Shown here piece by piece: positions 1-7,464 of a stretch of DNA of 42,409 nucleotides. Position numbers and translations under genes: made by a program. The stretch is from Bacteroidota bacterium (lineage in GTDB: Bacteria > Bacteroidota > Bacteroidia > Chitinophagales > Chitinophagaceae): the NCBI GenBank assembly GCA_005884665.1, contig VBAT01000014.1, positions 6,574-48,982 of the forward strand, read 5' to 3'. Positions within the stretch are counted from its first letter, which is position 1, and every line of letters starts with the position of its first letter. The notes under the pieces are model-generated. The model was not told the origin of the DNA. It did not search any database and saw only the letters and a program-made list of their open reading frames with translations.

Positions 1-2
1 GC

Positions 3-227
3 TTTACTGATGAACGCCCGATCCATCCCTGGTTCCTGGAAGACAAACAGGCAGCCATTACTTCTCAGCTTTTAAAGACACAACAACCGCGGGAATTGCA
101 GGAAATAAAATTGAATCATGATTTCCGGAGGAACCTGTTATACCAGTTTGAAAAATACTATGCACTGCATCTGCATGATTTTGGAACACTGAAAACATTG
201 CCGGTATTGAAAGAGATACTGAGCTGA
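3..227 (+). CDS. recO: DNA repair protein RecO, C-terminal fragment (gene cut by window start)
   Basis: The third forward frame is open from the window edge to a TGA at 225-227 and gives 75 residues. The tail, with FEKYYALHLHDFGTLKTLP followed by VLKEILS, resembles the C-terminal helix of Bacteroidota RecO, which usually ends in a similar pattern (YY..H...FGELKSLEVLREVL). RecO loads RecA onto SSB-coated single-stranded DNA in the RecFOR pathway. The zinc-finger and OB-fold parts would lie upstream of the window. No other forward frame stays open through this stretch. The assignment rests on the short C-terminal signature only, so another protein of similar ending is possible. Confidence 0.68.
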   Translation, partial: FTDERPIHPWFLEDKQAAITSQLLKTQQPRELQEIKLNHDFRRNLLYQFEKYYALHLHDFGTLKTLPVLKEILS

Positions 228-243
228 ACACGCGATTATTTTT

Positions 244-377
244 TTGCCACGGATAGCTTGTGAGCAACAATGTGAAATGCCACGAAGATGAAAATATTTC
301 GAAAAATATGACGGCGATGAGTGGTGAAATGGTCAACGCCTGACAGTCGGCAACAGATATCCGTGTGTCCGTGGCAA
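244..377. repeat. Palindromic intergenic element (TTGCCACGGATA type)
   Basis: The left arm TTGCCACGGATA (244-255) is matched by TATCCGTG (358-365), and TTGCCACGGA is matched exactly by TCCGTGGCAA (368-377). The element fills the gap between recO and the cytochrome gene and ends directly against the latter's stop codon at 378-380. Related sequences occur at 12451-12496 and 20236-20288. It could fold as RNA and act as a terminator for the convergent genes, or be a dispersed REP-like repeat. Confidence 0.6.
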
Positions 378-740
378 TCAATCTATCTTTCGCAGCCGCA
401 AGAACGTAATCACATAGTCAATTTGTTCGCTGCTCATTTTCTTTGCCACAGCATGGTTGTTCTGATCAAGACCGATCAGCGCAGTAGCGTGGTAGTTGTC
501 GATCTGCGTCTTTGTAAAATTGGGTATGCTGTCTTTGCCTTTGGTAAAGATGCCATGGCAACCGGAGCAGTAGGTTTTGTAAAGTACTTTTCCTTTTTCA
601 GCTCTTTCGATAAGAATCGCCCGGTTTTCGGGGGGTACATGACTGGGAATATCGTACTCTGTTTTCTTTTGTGAAGTGCATTTGCTGAGCAGAGCAACAG
701 ATAAAATGATAGTCGATATGGCAAAGCTCCGGGTCTTCAT
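378..740 (-). CDS. Small mono-heme cytochrome c, exported
   Basis: The 120-residue protein starts with a hydrophobic export signal (residues about 5-20). Cys21 could be a lipidation site, though LLSKC is a poor lipobox. A single heme attachment site, CSGCH, lies at residues 58-62 in a class-I-like small cytochrome domain that ends with MSSEQIDYVITFLR. It is probably a periplasmic or membrane-anchored electron carrier. Its ATG shares one base (740) with the stop codon of the di-heme peroxidase upstream, giving a TAATG overlap, so the two are almost certainly co-translated and this cytochrome is a plausible electron donor for the peroxidase. The partner role is inference from context. The axial methionine is not certain; Met101 in AKKMSSEQ is the best candidate. 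Confidence 0.88.
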   Translation of the reverse strand: MKTRSFAISTIILSVALLSKCTSQKKTEYDIPSHVPPENRAILIERAEKGKVLYKTYCSGCHGIFTKGKDSIPNFTKTQIDNYHATALIGLDQNNHAVAKKMSSEQIDYVITFLRLRKID

Positions 741-2656
741 TAGTATTCGCCCCCTACTTTACGTTTATCCAGTTCTTTATTGTTTGAAGAGGGCAGTTTA
801 GCAGGAGCTTTTTCAAAAATAATATTTTCATCCAGCGAACGAATGAAAGCGATCAACTGAGTTTTCTCAGTTTTGCTCAATTTGAGCGAGTCAGTTGAAA
901 GTGTTTGATTGGTAACAGTTAATTTCTTCCCGGCCCCACCTCCAGCATCATAAAGGTCGATCACCTGATCCAGTGAAGTGAACACCCCATTGTGCATATA
1001 AGGTTTCGTGAACCCGGCATTCCTGATCGTACCAGTTCGAAATGCGTTCATGGTTTCCGGGGCGGGATTTACATTGTATCGTCCTTTGTCGGCGCTCAAC
1101 TTATGGTAACCCGAATCTTCAGGCACACCTATCACTTCAAACTCGGAGCCGATATAGGGCGGTTTGACACCATTGAAGAGAGGAAGAAAATGACAGGTGC
1201 CACATTGCGCCTTGCTCATGAATAAATTGAAACCCCGTTTTGCCTCCGCGGAAATAATTTGCCGTTCATTGATTGCATCGTCAAACGGCGCTGAATAATT
1301 GCTGAAACCAGCATAATAAAAAGTAATTGCCGATACAATATGGCTCAATGTCACCTCCTTTTCTTCGGGTGTATACCGGAGGAATTTTTTAAATGCATCT
1401 TTATATTCTTTACAGCTCATTACCTTCTTCACGAGATCCGGCCCGTTCCCATTCATCTCAACTGAATTATGCATCACGTCCTTTGCCTGGTCCTGCAATG
1501 AGATGTGCTTACCGTCCAACATGATGAGGTGGTTATAGGTTACATTAACCAGTGAAGGAGTATTGCGTAACAAATGCTGTTGCTGGTCAAACTGGAAAGC
1601 TGTTGCCAGCGTGGTATCCGTAAAATATTCGGTCGGCTTATGACAGGAAGCGCAACTCCTGGCATTGTTAGCTGAAAGGATCGGGTCATAAAACAGCAGA
1701 CGACCGGTCTGCTTTATCTGTTCCAGGATCTTTTCATCGTCTATCATTGAATAGATGCCCTTCGAATTTTGCGGACTGTACAGCGATTTATCGAAAATGG
1801 AATTGCAATCATTATTTAATGTAAAGTCATTATAATTTTTAGTGACGACGGAATAAGATCGGATGAACTGCTGGTTCATCCGGAACAGTGGATTGATATA
1901 ATCTTTTATAAAAGTGAAATGATCGAATGAAGAAAATTGAACAGGTTGTTGTTCGGTAAAAGAAACTGCCCTGTCGTAAAGGGCCAGGTATTCCGGCGAC
2001 TGCCGGGTAGCGCTGAAAGTTTCATTGAAAGTTTTGTAGATCTCCTTTACATCTTTCATCATCGCCTGCAATTCCGGTATGATCTTAACGGTATCGGGAC
2101 ATTCAAATCCCGTTGTGTAGATAGCCGCAAGGTTGAGAAGGTAAAGCCTGTTGGCTAAAAAGAAATGATGATAAGAGTTGAGCTGGCTACTTATTGAATC
2201 GGCCCTGAATGTATCCAGCGCCCGGATAGATGATTCGATCAGCGATGCAAGCGAGTCCCTGTCAACTGTTTTTTCATCAAGGTATTGTTCGGCCAATGAA
2301 AGACCGGCTCCTTCTCTCCTGTAGGGCGGTTCAAATTTTTCAAATACTTCGTTCTCCCATTCTACTGGCAGAGGTCCATTGATCTTTCGATAAACGTTGG
2401 GTTCGAGGTAACGAAACCAGAAATCAAGGGCTTTCATTTTCAGGCGGCAGCTTTTAATTTGCTGACGGAGCACCTTCCTGTCCTGCTCTCTATTTAAATC
2501 TGCATTTTTAGTCGCGACTGATAAAATGGCTAGTTGTTTATTGAACTCACCAATTGATGAAGAATACAAATTATTATATGCTTTTCCCTGCTTTAAGCTG
2601 AACGAAAAGCAAAACACAGTTAAGGAGATAGCGATTATGGTGGAGAAAATTTTCAT
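740..2656 (-). CDS. Di-heme cytochrome c peroxidase (MauG/CcpA family) with long N-terminal region
   Basis: Bacterial cytochrome c peroxidases reduce H2O2 in the periplasm using electrons from small cytochromes. Two heme sites are visible, CASCH (about residues 335-339) and CGTCH (about 485-489), together with family motifs TPSLVNV, KPYMHNGVFTSLDQVIDLYD and an RRG/GxxLF-like stretch before each heme. The frame is open 25 codons further up to 2731, but MKIFSTIIAISLTVFCFSFS at 2656 gives a proper signal peptide and sits 4 nt after the amidohydrolase stop (2661-2663), so I use 2656. That makes 638 residues; classic CcpA proteins are about 330. The extra stretch (about residues 30-290) is helical-looking, has no heme motif, and I cannot assign it. 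Its stop overlaps the start of the small cytochrome gene. Confidence 0.9.
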   Translation of the reverse strand: MKIFSTIIAISLTVFCFSFSLKQGKAYNNLYSSSIGEFNKQLAILSVATKNADLNREQDRKVLRQQIKSCRLKMKALDFWFRYLEPNVYRKINGPLPVEWENEVFEKFEPPYRREGAGLSLAEQYLDEKTVDRDSLASLIESSIRALDTFRADSISSQLNSYHHFFLANRLYLLNLAAIYTTGFECPDTVKIIPELQAMMKDVKEIYKTFNETFSATRQSPEYLALYDRAVSFTEQQPVQFSSFDHFTFIKDYINPLFRMNQQFIRSYSVVTKNYNDFTLNNDCNSIFDKSLYSPQNSKGIYSMIDDEKILEQIKQTGRLLFYDPILSANNARSCASCHKPTEYFTDTTLATAFQFDQQQHLLRNTPSLVNVTYNHLIMLDGKHISLQDQAKDVMHNSVEMNGNGPDLVKKVMSCKEYKDAFKKFLRYTPEEKEVTLSHIVSAITFYYAGFSNYSAPFDDAINERQIISAEAKRGFNLFMSKAQCGTCHFLPLFNGVKPPYIGSEFEVIGVPEDSGYHKLSADKGRYNVNPAPETMNAFRTGTIRNAGFTKPYMHNGVFTSLDQVIDLYDAGGGAGKKLTVTNQTLSTDSLKLSKTEKTQLIAFIRSLDENIIFEKAPAKLPSSNNKELDKRKVGGEY

Positions 2657-2660
2657 TGGG

Positions 2661-3815
2661 TTACAAAAGCCTTCTGACAGAGGACAGGTCATTTTCGCAA
2701 AGGAGTACCCCTGGCTGCTTTCCCGCTTCAAAACTACCTAATAACTTATCCATTTGCAAGGCTCTGGCACCGTTGAGAGTAGCCCACCGCAACAATTGAT
2801 CGATGGCAATCCCTGGAAAATATCGCCGGATCGTTTTCAACTCTTCCAGTATGCTCAGCTGGTGGTTAGAGGCAAGACTATCTGTACCCAGCACTATCTC
2901 GGTCCCTTCATCTATAAAAAGGTCAATAGCAGGCAATTGACCGCCGATATACCGGTTGGCATTGGGACAAAAACACCAGTGGATCTGGCGTCTGCTTGCC
3001 CTGGCAAATACTAAATCTTCTTCCGAAGTATGGACGTTATGGACCAGGATCAGCGGCTGATTTTTTAGAAACTTTAGCAAACAGGACTGTAAGCTGCTTT
3101 TGCCGGGTGGCTGGAAAAAACTGGTATCTATTTTCATCTTCCTGTAGAAATCAACAAAATCGCCTTTCTTATCAATGAACCATTCATTCTCGGCAATGCT
3201 TTCCTGGTTGTGCATCGTCATTAGGTGATTGCCCGGAAAATGAACGATCATTTGCCATAATTCGTCAGCCACTGAATAAGGCGCATGCGGCACAATTGAA
3301 TTGTATTGGGTGGAGGAATGCTGAATGTATTGATTGTAGAAACTAAGGCTCCGTTCAAAACGGTCTGCTGCTATTTGCGGATTAAAGCCGCTGGCTTCGA
3401 CGAAATTGTGATAACGGATACGCCTCTTTGTTTTTTGGGGAAGAGTCAGGGTATTGTTGCAAATATCTCCGACGGCCACAATACCGTTCGCCAGCATTTC
3501 ATCTTCGGCGTTTTGAATGGCATTCAGGATCTGTTCTTCGGGCACATGGCGCTGGGTAACCACTTTCAAAACAAAATCTGCAAGACCGGTGCCTTCCCCG
3601 ATCAAACCTTTCATATGAGACAATTCAAGATGGCAATGACAATTGATAAAGCCGGGAGACAGGATACCGCTGAAAGCCTGCACGTCATCGCCTGCATCAC
3701 GGATGTCGGTAATATTTTCAAATCTGCCATCTTCCGTTGTTATAAGGACATGCTGTTCATTCAGTAAATTATAACCATCAAAGAGTTGATCTGCCACGAA
3801 TTTTTGGTATGCCAT
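2661..3815 (-). CDS. Amidohydrolase-superfamily hydrolase (cytosine deaminase / ATZ-TRZ type)
   Basis: The 384-residue length suits a metal-dependent amidohydrolase with a TIM barrel. Metal-binding and active-site motifs appear in order: PGFINCHCHLELSHMKG with H60 and H62, then HAPYSV, then HNQES, LVHNVHTSEE with the histidine ligand, and LGTDSLASN with the catalytic aspartate. The C-terminal GSFEAGKQPGVLL returns to the small beta domain of this superfamily. The HAPYS pattern suggests a deaminase of a purine-like or triazine-like compound (aminofutalosine, SAH/MTA and guanine deaminases are relatives), but the substrate cannot be read from sequence. It is the first gene of a tight minus-strand operon with the peroxidase and cytochrome, an unexpected pairing. 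Start: ATG at 3813-3815, only 5 nt below a TAACTTTA promoter element. Confidence 0.87.
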   Translation of the reverse strand: MAYQKFVADQLFDGYNLLNEQHVLITTEDGRFENITDIRDAGDDVQAFSGILSPGFINCHCHLELSHMKGLIGEGTGLADFVLKVVTQRHVPEEQILNAIQNAEDEMLANGIVAVGDICNNTLTLPQKTKRRIRYHNFVEASGFNPQIAADRFERSLSFYNQYIQHSSTQYNSIVPHAPYSVADELWQMIVHFPGNHLMTMHNQESIAENEWFIDKKGDFVDFYRKMKIDTSFFQPPGKSSLQSCLLKFLKNQPLILVHNVHTSEEDLVFARASRRQIHWCFCPNANRYIGGQLPAIDLFIDEGTEIVLGTDSLASNHQLSILEELKTIRRYFPGIAIDQLLRWATLNGARALQMDKLLGSFEAGKQPGVLLCENDLSSVRRLL

Positions 3816-3820
3816 GTGTG

Positions 3821-3828
3821 TAAAGTTA
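3821..3828 (-). promoter_or_regulatory. -7 element (TAACTTTA) of the amidohydrolase operon
   Basis: Reads TAACTTTA on the minus strand, one mismatch from the Bacteroidota consensus TAnnTTTG. It ends 5 nt before the ATG at 3815, so transcription would begin at or next to the start codon and the mRNA would be leaderless or nearly so. A convincing -33 TTTG is not seen. Confidence 0.5.
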
Positions 3829-3958
3829 GCTAAGAGTTAAACTAAGATATTGAAGGAGAAAAGAGAAGGCTGGGAGCTTAAACGAGAAAAGGAGGAAAAG
3901 AGATTAAATGAGAGTTTAAGGGGAGAAAGAAGTTGATGACAGCGCTAAGACGAAATCC

Positions 3959-3986
3959 GAGAAAAGCGCTGTTCGCGCTGTTTCTC
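3959..3986 (+). repeat. Imperfect hairpin upstream of prfA
   Basis: GAGAAAA-GCGC-TGTTC-GCGC-TG-TTTCTC forms a two-step stem. AGCGCT also occurs just before it at 3951-3956. It follows a strongly purine-rich strand (about 3850-3945). It lies 30-60 nt above the prfA -7 element, so it is outside the predicted transcript and might be an upstream operator or simply repeat-derived sequence. Confidence 0.35.
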
Positions 3987-4017
3987 CGCTCTTATCAATT
4001 CTTTACTTGCTTAGTCC

Positions 4018-4025
4018 TAAATTTG
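4018..4025 (+). promoter_or_regulatory. -7 element (TAAATTTG) of prfA
   Basis: Exact match to TAnnTTTG. It ends 8 nt before the prfA ATG at 4034 and supports that start over the in-frame codon at 4007, which would lie upstream of the promoter. No clear -33 TTTG at the expected distance. Confidence 0.6.
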
Positions 4026-4033
4026 CCGCCCAT

Positions 4034-5098
4034 ATGTTAGATAAACTGGAAGCCATAAAAGCGAGATTTGATCAGCTTGGAGTTGCTCTGACCAATCCGG
4101 AGATCGTAGGCAACAATAAGAAGTTTGCGGAGACAAGCAAGGAATACAGGAGCCTCGAGAAAATTGTGAATGCTCATAAGGATTACAAGAAAATACTCGA
4201 CGATATCGAATTTTACAAAGAAGCATTGAAAGGTGAGGACGAGGAAATGCGGGAGCTGGCAAAAACAGAAGCGCCGGTTGCTGAAGAAAAGAAATTGCAA
4301 ATGGAATCTTTCATCCGACAGTTATTGATTCCGAAGGATCCGCAGGATGAGAAGAACGCAATATTGGAGATCAGGGCCGGAACAGGAGGGGACGAGGCGA
4401 GTTTGTTTGCCGGCGATCTTTTAAGAATGTATATCCGTTATTGCGAGCGCAGAGGATGGAAGACAGCAATAATGAGCGAAAACGAGGGCACCGTTGGAGG
4501 GTATAAGGAAGTGCAACTGGAAGTAACAGGTGATGATGTATATGGCACTTTGAAATTTGAAAGTGGTGTCCATCGTGTGCAACGTGTTCCCGACACCGAA
4601 GCGAGCGGGAGGGTACATACTTCGGCTGCAACGGTAGCCGTAATGCCCGAAGCTGAAGAAGTGGATTTTGAGCTAAACCCGGCAGACGTAAAAATGGAAA
4701 CAGCGCGAAGTGGGGGTGCGGGTGGACAGAATGTAAACAAGGTTGAAACAAAAGTGATGTTGACACATATACCCACGGGCACCGTGGTAGTATGTCAGAC
4801 TGAAAGATCGCAGCTGGGCAATCGCGAAAAGGCGATGCAGATGCTACGCACAAGACTGTATGAAGAGCAAGTCAGGAAGCAGGAAGAAGAAATTTCGCGT
4901 CATCGCAAAAGCCTTGTCAGCACGGGTGACCGCAGTGCCAAAATCAGGACCTATAATTTTCCCCAGGGAAGGGTGACAGATCACCGCATTGGGCTGACCC
5001 TTTATAATCTACAGGATGTGCTGAACGGACATATCGATGAACTGCTTGATGCGCTCCAGTTTGCTGAGAACTCCGAGAAGCTGGCAAAGCAGAATTAA
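4034..5098 (+). CDS. prfA: Peptide chain release factor 1
   Basis: RF1 recognises UAA and UAG in the ribosomal A site and triggers peptidyl-tRNA hydrolysis. The 354-residue protein has the usual RF1 length. The GGQ catalytic motif is at about residues 230-232 ([14 protein letters not shown]). The stop-codon reading tripeptide is of the RF1 PxT form (PDT, residues about 186-188, in [17 protein letters not shown]), not the SPF of RF2. The PCRF domain fills the N-terminal third. The frame opens at 4007, but [12 protein letters not shown] at 4034 matches normal RF1 starts and lies just downstream of the TAAATTTG promoter. Upstream of the ATG there is no Shine-Dalgarno, in keeping with a leaderless or very short-leader mRNA. 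The gene is monocistronic as far as can be seen. Confidence 0.97.
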   Translation: MLDKLEAIKARFDQLGVALTNPEIVGNNKKFAETSKEYRSLEKIVNAHKDYKKILDDIEFYKEALKGEDEEMRELAKTEAPVAEEKKLQMESFIRQLLIPKDPQDEKNAILEIRAGTGGDEASLFAGDLLRMYIRYCERRGWKTAIMSENEGTVGGYKEVQLEVTGDDVYGTLKFESGVHRVQRVPDTEASGRVHTSAATVAVMPEAEEVDFELNPADVKMETARSGGAGGQNVNKVETKVMLTHIPTGTVVVCQTERSQLGNREKAMQMLRTRLYEEQVRKQEEEISRHRKSLVSTGDRSAKIRTYNFPQGRVTDHRIGLTLYNLQDVLNGHIDELLDALQFAENSEKLAKQN

Positions 5099-5310
5099 TT
5101 CGATGTAAACCGTTTGTAAAAAAGAGTTTTAGTATTGTTAAATGCTGCAGGACGTTTAATAGTTACATTATCGTTTGCGTGAAAAAATCTTAGCCTCAAA
5201 AAAAATTTTGGTCTGATTTATGCATTATCTGGTGCGCAGACATCTTGTTTTAAGCAGCTCTTTGTCAGCCATTGGTCAAATTCCCGGATTAAGAATTTCT
5301 TAGAACAGAA

Positions 5311-5417
5311 ATGATTAACGGTAAAAGATTGTTGAGCAGAATGTGGAATTTTGTAACCAGTTAATGAGAGAACCTTTACGAATATTGGAGAGAGAAATTA
5401 CGAAATCGAGCCTTTAA
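5311..5417 (+). CDS. Two overlapping micro-ORFs of 17 codons each (speculative)
   Basis: The first ORF (5311-5364) encodes MINGKRLLSRMWNFVTS. Its TAA overlaps the ATG of a second ORF (5364-5417), which encodes MREPLRILEREITKSSL. The TAATG arrangement is typical of translational coupling. Both peptides are basic. Frames this short arise by chance often in AT-rich DNA and there is no clear Shine-Dalgarno for the first, so I list them only because of the orphan terminator downstream. Confidence 0.15.
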
Positions 5418-5445
5418 ACTTTCATTAACAGCGGAGATCATACTA

Positions 5446-5517
5446 ATGGCAGTAAATTTGCGTTATACAATTACAGATCTTCTTATAAAAGCAGTCAATT
5501 TTCTCATAAGCAGTTAG
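5446..5517 (+). CDS. 23-codon micro-ORF with Shine-Dalgarno (speculative)
   Basis: ATG at 5446 follows GGAG (5433-5436) with 9-nt spacing, and the TAG at 5515-5517 comes 10 nt before a perfect terminator hairpin. The peptide begins MAVNLRYTITDLLIKAV and ends NFLISS; it is short, hydrophobic to amphipathic, with three charged residues. A competing reading is that the TAAATTTG inside it (5453-5460) is a promoter and the product is a non-coding RNA of about 90 nt. Sequence alone does not decide between them. Confidence 0.25.
   Translation: MAVNLRYTITDLLIKAVNFLISS
5453..5460 (+). promoter_or_regulatory. -7-like element (TAAATTTG) ahead of an orphan terminator
   Basis: Exact TAnnTTTG match on the plus strand. 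A transcript starting about 6 nt later and stopping in the T-tract at 5550-5557 would be about 90 nt long and hold no ORF of note, the size of a typical sRNA. No TTTG is found at the -33 position, so this is half-supported. Confidence 0.35.
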
Positions 5518-5527
5518 TTTTGGTTGC

Positions 5528-5557
5528 GACCCCTGTTTCCACAGGGGTCTATTTTTT
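5528..5557 (+). terminator. Strong rho-independent terminator, plus-strand orientation
   Basis: GACCCCTG-TTTCCA-CAGGGGTC is a perfect 8-bp stem with a 6-nt loop, followed by TATTTTTTT. On the minus strand no T-tract follows, so it acts for plus-strand transcripts. Its T-tract runs into the last codons of the convergent vanZ gene (stop at 5549-5551). Confidence 0.85.
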
Positions 5558-6016
5558 TATATACCTCTTCAAGCTGAAAATTACTCCTGCCAGGGAACCC
5601 ACTGCATCTGCTGCTATATCCGAAACATCAAATGAACGTAAAGGAATATAGTACTTCTGTACAAACTCCATGATGATTCCATAGACCAGGCAAAGAAGGC
5701 CGATAATCCAGAAAGCACTTGTGAGCCGCCCAGAGTTATAATTCTGTTCCTTCGACCGCCAGGCCAGGCACCACAATACCGCCATGATTGAAAACATCCC
5801 GATGTGAACCCATTTATCGAAGTAGATTTTATCGAGCCAATCCTCTGACGGGAAATCCGAACCAGGCAGGGTTAAAAGAACGACAGAGATGATGAACCAT
5901 GTTATGGCGGCCAGGAAAAGCAAACGGGTTTTTCTCAAACTATATTTTTTGCAATGATAACCTGAAAAGATTAAAAACAAAAACAGAAGCCCCGGGATGA
6001 GGCTCCTGTCAACCAA
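5549..6016 (-). CDS. VanZ-family small membrane protein
   Basis: The 155-residue frame has four to five hydrophobic segments. The VanZ-like signature is FDKWVHIGMFSIMAVLWCLA, followed by a membrane segment (GLLCLVYGIIMEFVQKY) and the typical end SFDVSDIAADAVGSLAGV. The family is named after teicoplanin-resistance VanZ, but in most bacteria its function is unknown; in Bacteroidota it is a common chromosomal gene not tied to resistance. The frame's first start is a TTG (6014-6016), so the true N-terminus is uncertain; family members usually begin close to the LRKTRLLFLAAITWF segment. It lies downstream of the sigma/anti-sigma pair, 82 nt after the anti-sigma stop codon, on the same strand. The 3' end overlaps the T-tract of the convergent terminator. 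Confidence 0.82.
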   Translation of the reverse strand: MVDRSLIPGLLFLFLIFSGYHCKKYSLRKTRLLFLAAITWFIISVVLLTLPGSDFPSEDWLDKIYFDKWVHIGMFSIMAVLWCLAWRSKEQNYNSGRLTSAFWIIGLLCLVYGIIMEFVQKYYIPLRSFDVSDIAADAVGSLAGVIFSLKRYIKK

Positions 6017-6098
6017 CTATTGGGATTTGACTGCTTAGCCAGCAGTTTGATCAATTACGTATTTGTTGCATAGCCGGATCTTAGTTAGACAAACAGGA

Positions 6099-6884
6099 TC
6101 ATAATTTTCTTTTGGTTTCACCCATTACCTGTAATTGTTGCAGGTCGGGTCCTTCGCTGTTGCCTCTTTTTTCGATGGTAATGGCGAAGTGATCTGCGTC
6201 CTGGGCGTTTTGCATCTTGAAGAATAATTTCTCGTCACCACCATCAAAAAGACCCAGGCTTGATGGTTTCATTTTACCGGCGCTATCGATTATCGACCAC
6301 AATTGGTATTGTTTATTGGAAGCTAGTTTAGGCATGTTTTTGACGACCAGGTAAACATTGGAAGAAGTAGTGTCCCAGTAAACACTGGCAGAAGGTGCAG
6401 CGGGGATCATTGCCTTCATATTGACAACGGTAACATTTGGATCGTGCATGATTCGTTCGATACTGTCCATCCGGTTGATCTTTTCCTGCATTTCCTCATT
6501 CGAGCTTTTTAGTTCATTGTTCTTTTTGCTGAAATCGTAGGCGAAATAAGTCGCTACCAACATAAGAATAACCGAAGCTGCAGCAAGCCATGTTGTGCCG
6601 GATGTTTTGCGGGTTGATCTGGGTTCCATGGTTATTATTTTTGAGGTGTTTGATGACGGCGCCTGCTGCAGAGCAGACCAGATCTTATTCTTGCTGTCAA
6701 CAGGTGGCGCCTCCGCATTTTCCATGGCTTGTTTCTCAAGCAGCAATTCGAAGTTTGTTCTTGCTTCAACCAGTTCTGGGTATTGCATGCTAAGTTGTTC
6801 AAACTCTGCCCGCTCCTGCTCCGTAGCAAGCCCAAGTACATAGCTTTCGACCATTCCGCTTAATATGTATTCTTTAATGTTCAC
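6099..6884 (-). CDS. Anti-sigma factor, RskA/anti-sigma-K family
   Basis: RskA-type proteins hold an ECF sigma factor at the membrane and release it on signal. The 261-residue protein has an N-terminal anti-sigma region with SGMVESYVLGLATEQERAEF (residues about 9-28), one transmembrane helix (about 98-117), a short coiled coil (about 118-145), and a C-terminal RskA periplasmic domain with SVYWDTTSSNVYLVVKNMP and KQYQLWSIIDSAGK. Translation starts at GTG (6882-6884), one base after the sigma-factor stop (6886-6888), so the pair is coupled. There is no clear alternative ATG nearby. The sensed signal is unknown. Confidence 0.92.
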   Translation of the reverse strand: MNIKEYILSGMVESYVLGLATEQERAEFEQLSMQYPELVEARTNFELLLEKQAMENAEAPPVDSKNKIWSALQQAPSSNTSKIITMEPRSTRKTSGTTWLAAASVILMLVATYFAYDFSKKNNELKSSNEEMQEKINRMDSIERIMHDPNVTVVNMKAMIPAAPSASVYWDTTSSNVYLVVKNMPKLASNKQYQLWSIIDSAGKMKPSSLGLFDGGDEKLFFKMQNAQDADHFAITIEKRGNSEGPDLQQLQVMGETKRKL

Positions 6885-6885
6885 T

Positions 6886-7428
6886 TTATTGTATCAATGT
6901 TCTTAACTGGATTAAGGCAGTTCGTATTCTTGTCTTCACTGTACCTAAAGGTATATTCATGGCTTTTGCTATTTCTTCGTGAGTAAATCCCTGGAAATAC
7001 GACAGGTCCAGGAGCACCCGCTGTTCTTCTTTTAGACCGTTAATGATCTTTCTCAATCCCACGTCCTTAATCACTGGATAACTGGCTGCTCCGGCGTTTA
7101 TATCTACGTTTTCCGACAAGGGCTGGTTTTTCAGTCCGTACCGGTATCCTTTTGATCGTAGTTTGTCGATAGCGGCATTCCGGGCAATGTTAAGCATCCA
7201 TGTAAACAGCCGGCCTTTGGAAGGATCATACGAATCTATCTTCGCCCAGATGTTTACGAAAACATCCTGCACGACATCATTAGCCGTTTCGTTATCAGGG
7301 ATTATTGAATGGATAATACCATATAAAGCACCTGCATAATTATCGTACAGGTAGGAGTAAGCTTTTTCACTTCGCTGTTTCAGCTGGGTTACCAGCTCGG
7401 GTTCATCATATTTTTTCTCTGGGCTCAA
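6886..7428 (-). CDS. ECF RNA polymerase sigma factor (SigK-like)
   Basis: The 180-residue protein has sigma region 2 (about residues 22-90: LYDNYAGALYGII, then ETANDVVQDVFVNIW and GRLFTWMLNIARNAAIDKLR) and region 4 (about 125-178: LLDLSYFQGFTHEEIAKAMN, IPLGTVKTRIRTALIQLR). The domain pairing with an RskA-type anti-sigma directly downstream indicates an envelope-responsive ECF sigma of the SigK/ECF19 type. The start codon is TTG (7426-7428) and the frame runs back in the same phase to the gcvH stop only 12 codons above, so no ATG start is available upstream. Target promoters cannot be read from the window. Confidence 0.93.
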   Translation of the reverse strand: MSPEKKYDEPELVTQLKQRSEKAYSYLYDNYAGALYGIIHSIIPDNETANDVVQDVFVNIWAKIDSYDPSKGRLFTWMLNIARNAAIDKLRSKGYRYGLKNQPLSENVDINAGAASYPVIKDVGLRKIINGLKEEQRVLLDLSYFQGFTHEEIAKAMNIPLGTVKTRIRTALIQLRTLIQ

Positions 7429-7464
7429 AAAATATAGATTGGTAAGAACGAAGCGGGCCTGGGT

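Larger units (their letters stand above)
5099..5548 (+). other. 450-bp intergenic stretch: candidate sRNA or micro-ORF locus
   Basis: No standard gene is visible between prfA and the convergent vanZ. The plus strand holds three short ORFs (5311-5364, 5364-5417, 5446-5517), a -7-like TAAATTTG at 5453-5460 and a strong rho-independent terminator at 5528-5557. The terminator's T-tract points to plus-strand transcription, and it lies over 400 nt past the prfA stop, so either prfA has a very long 3' UTR or an independent small transcript ends here. The first part (5099-5300) is AT-rich and featureless to my eye. Confidence 0.5.

Noticed and set aside
441..740. Lipoprotein call for the small cytochrome
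   Set aside because: LLSKC does not fit a lipobox well (Lys at -1), so I keep export but not lipidation.
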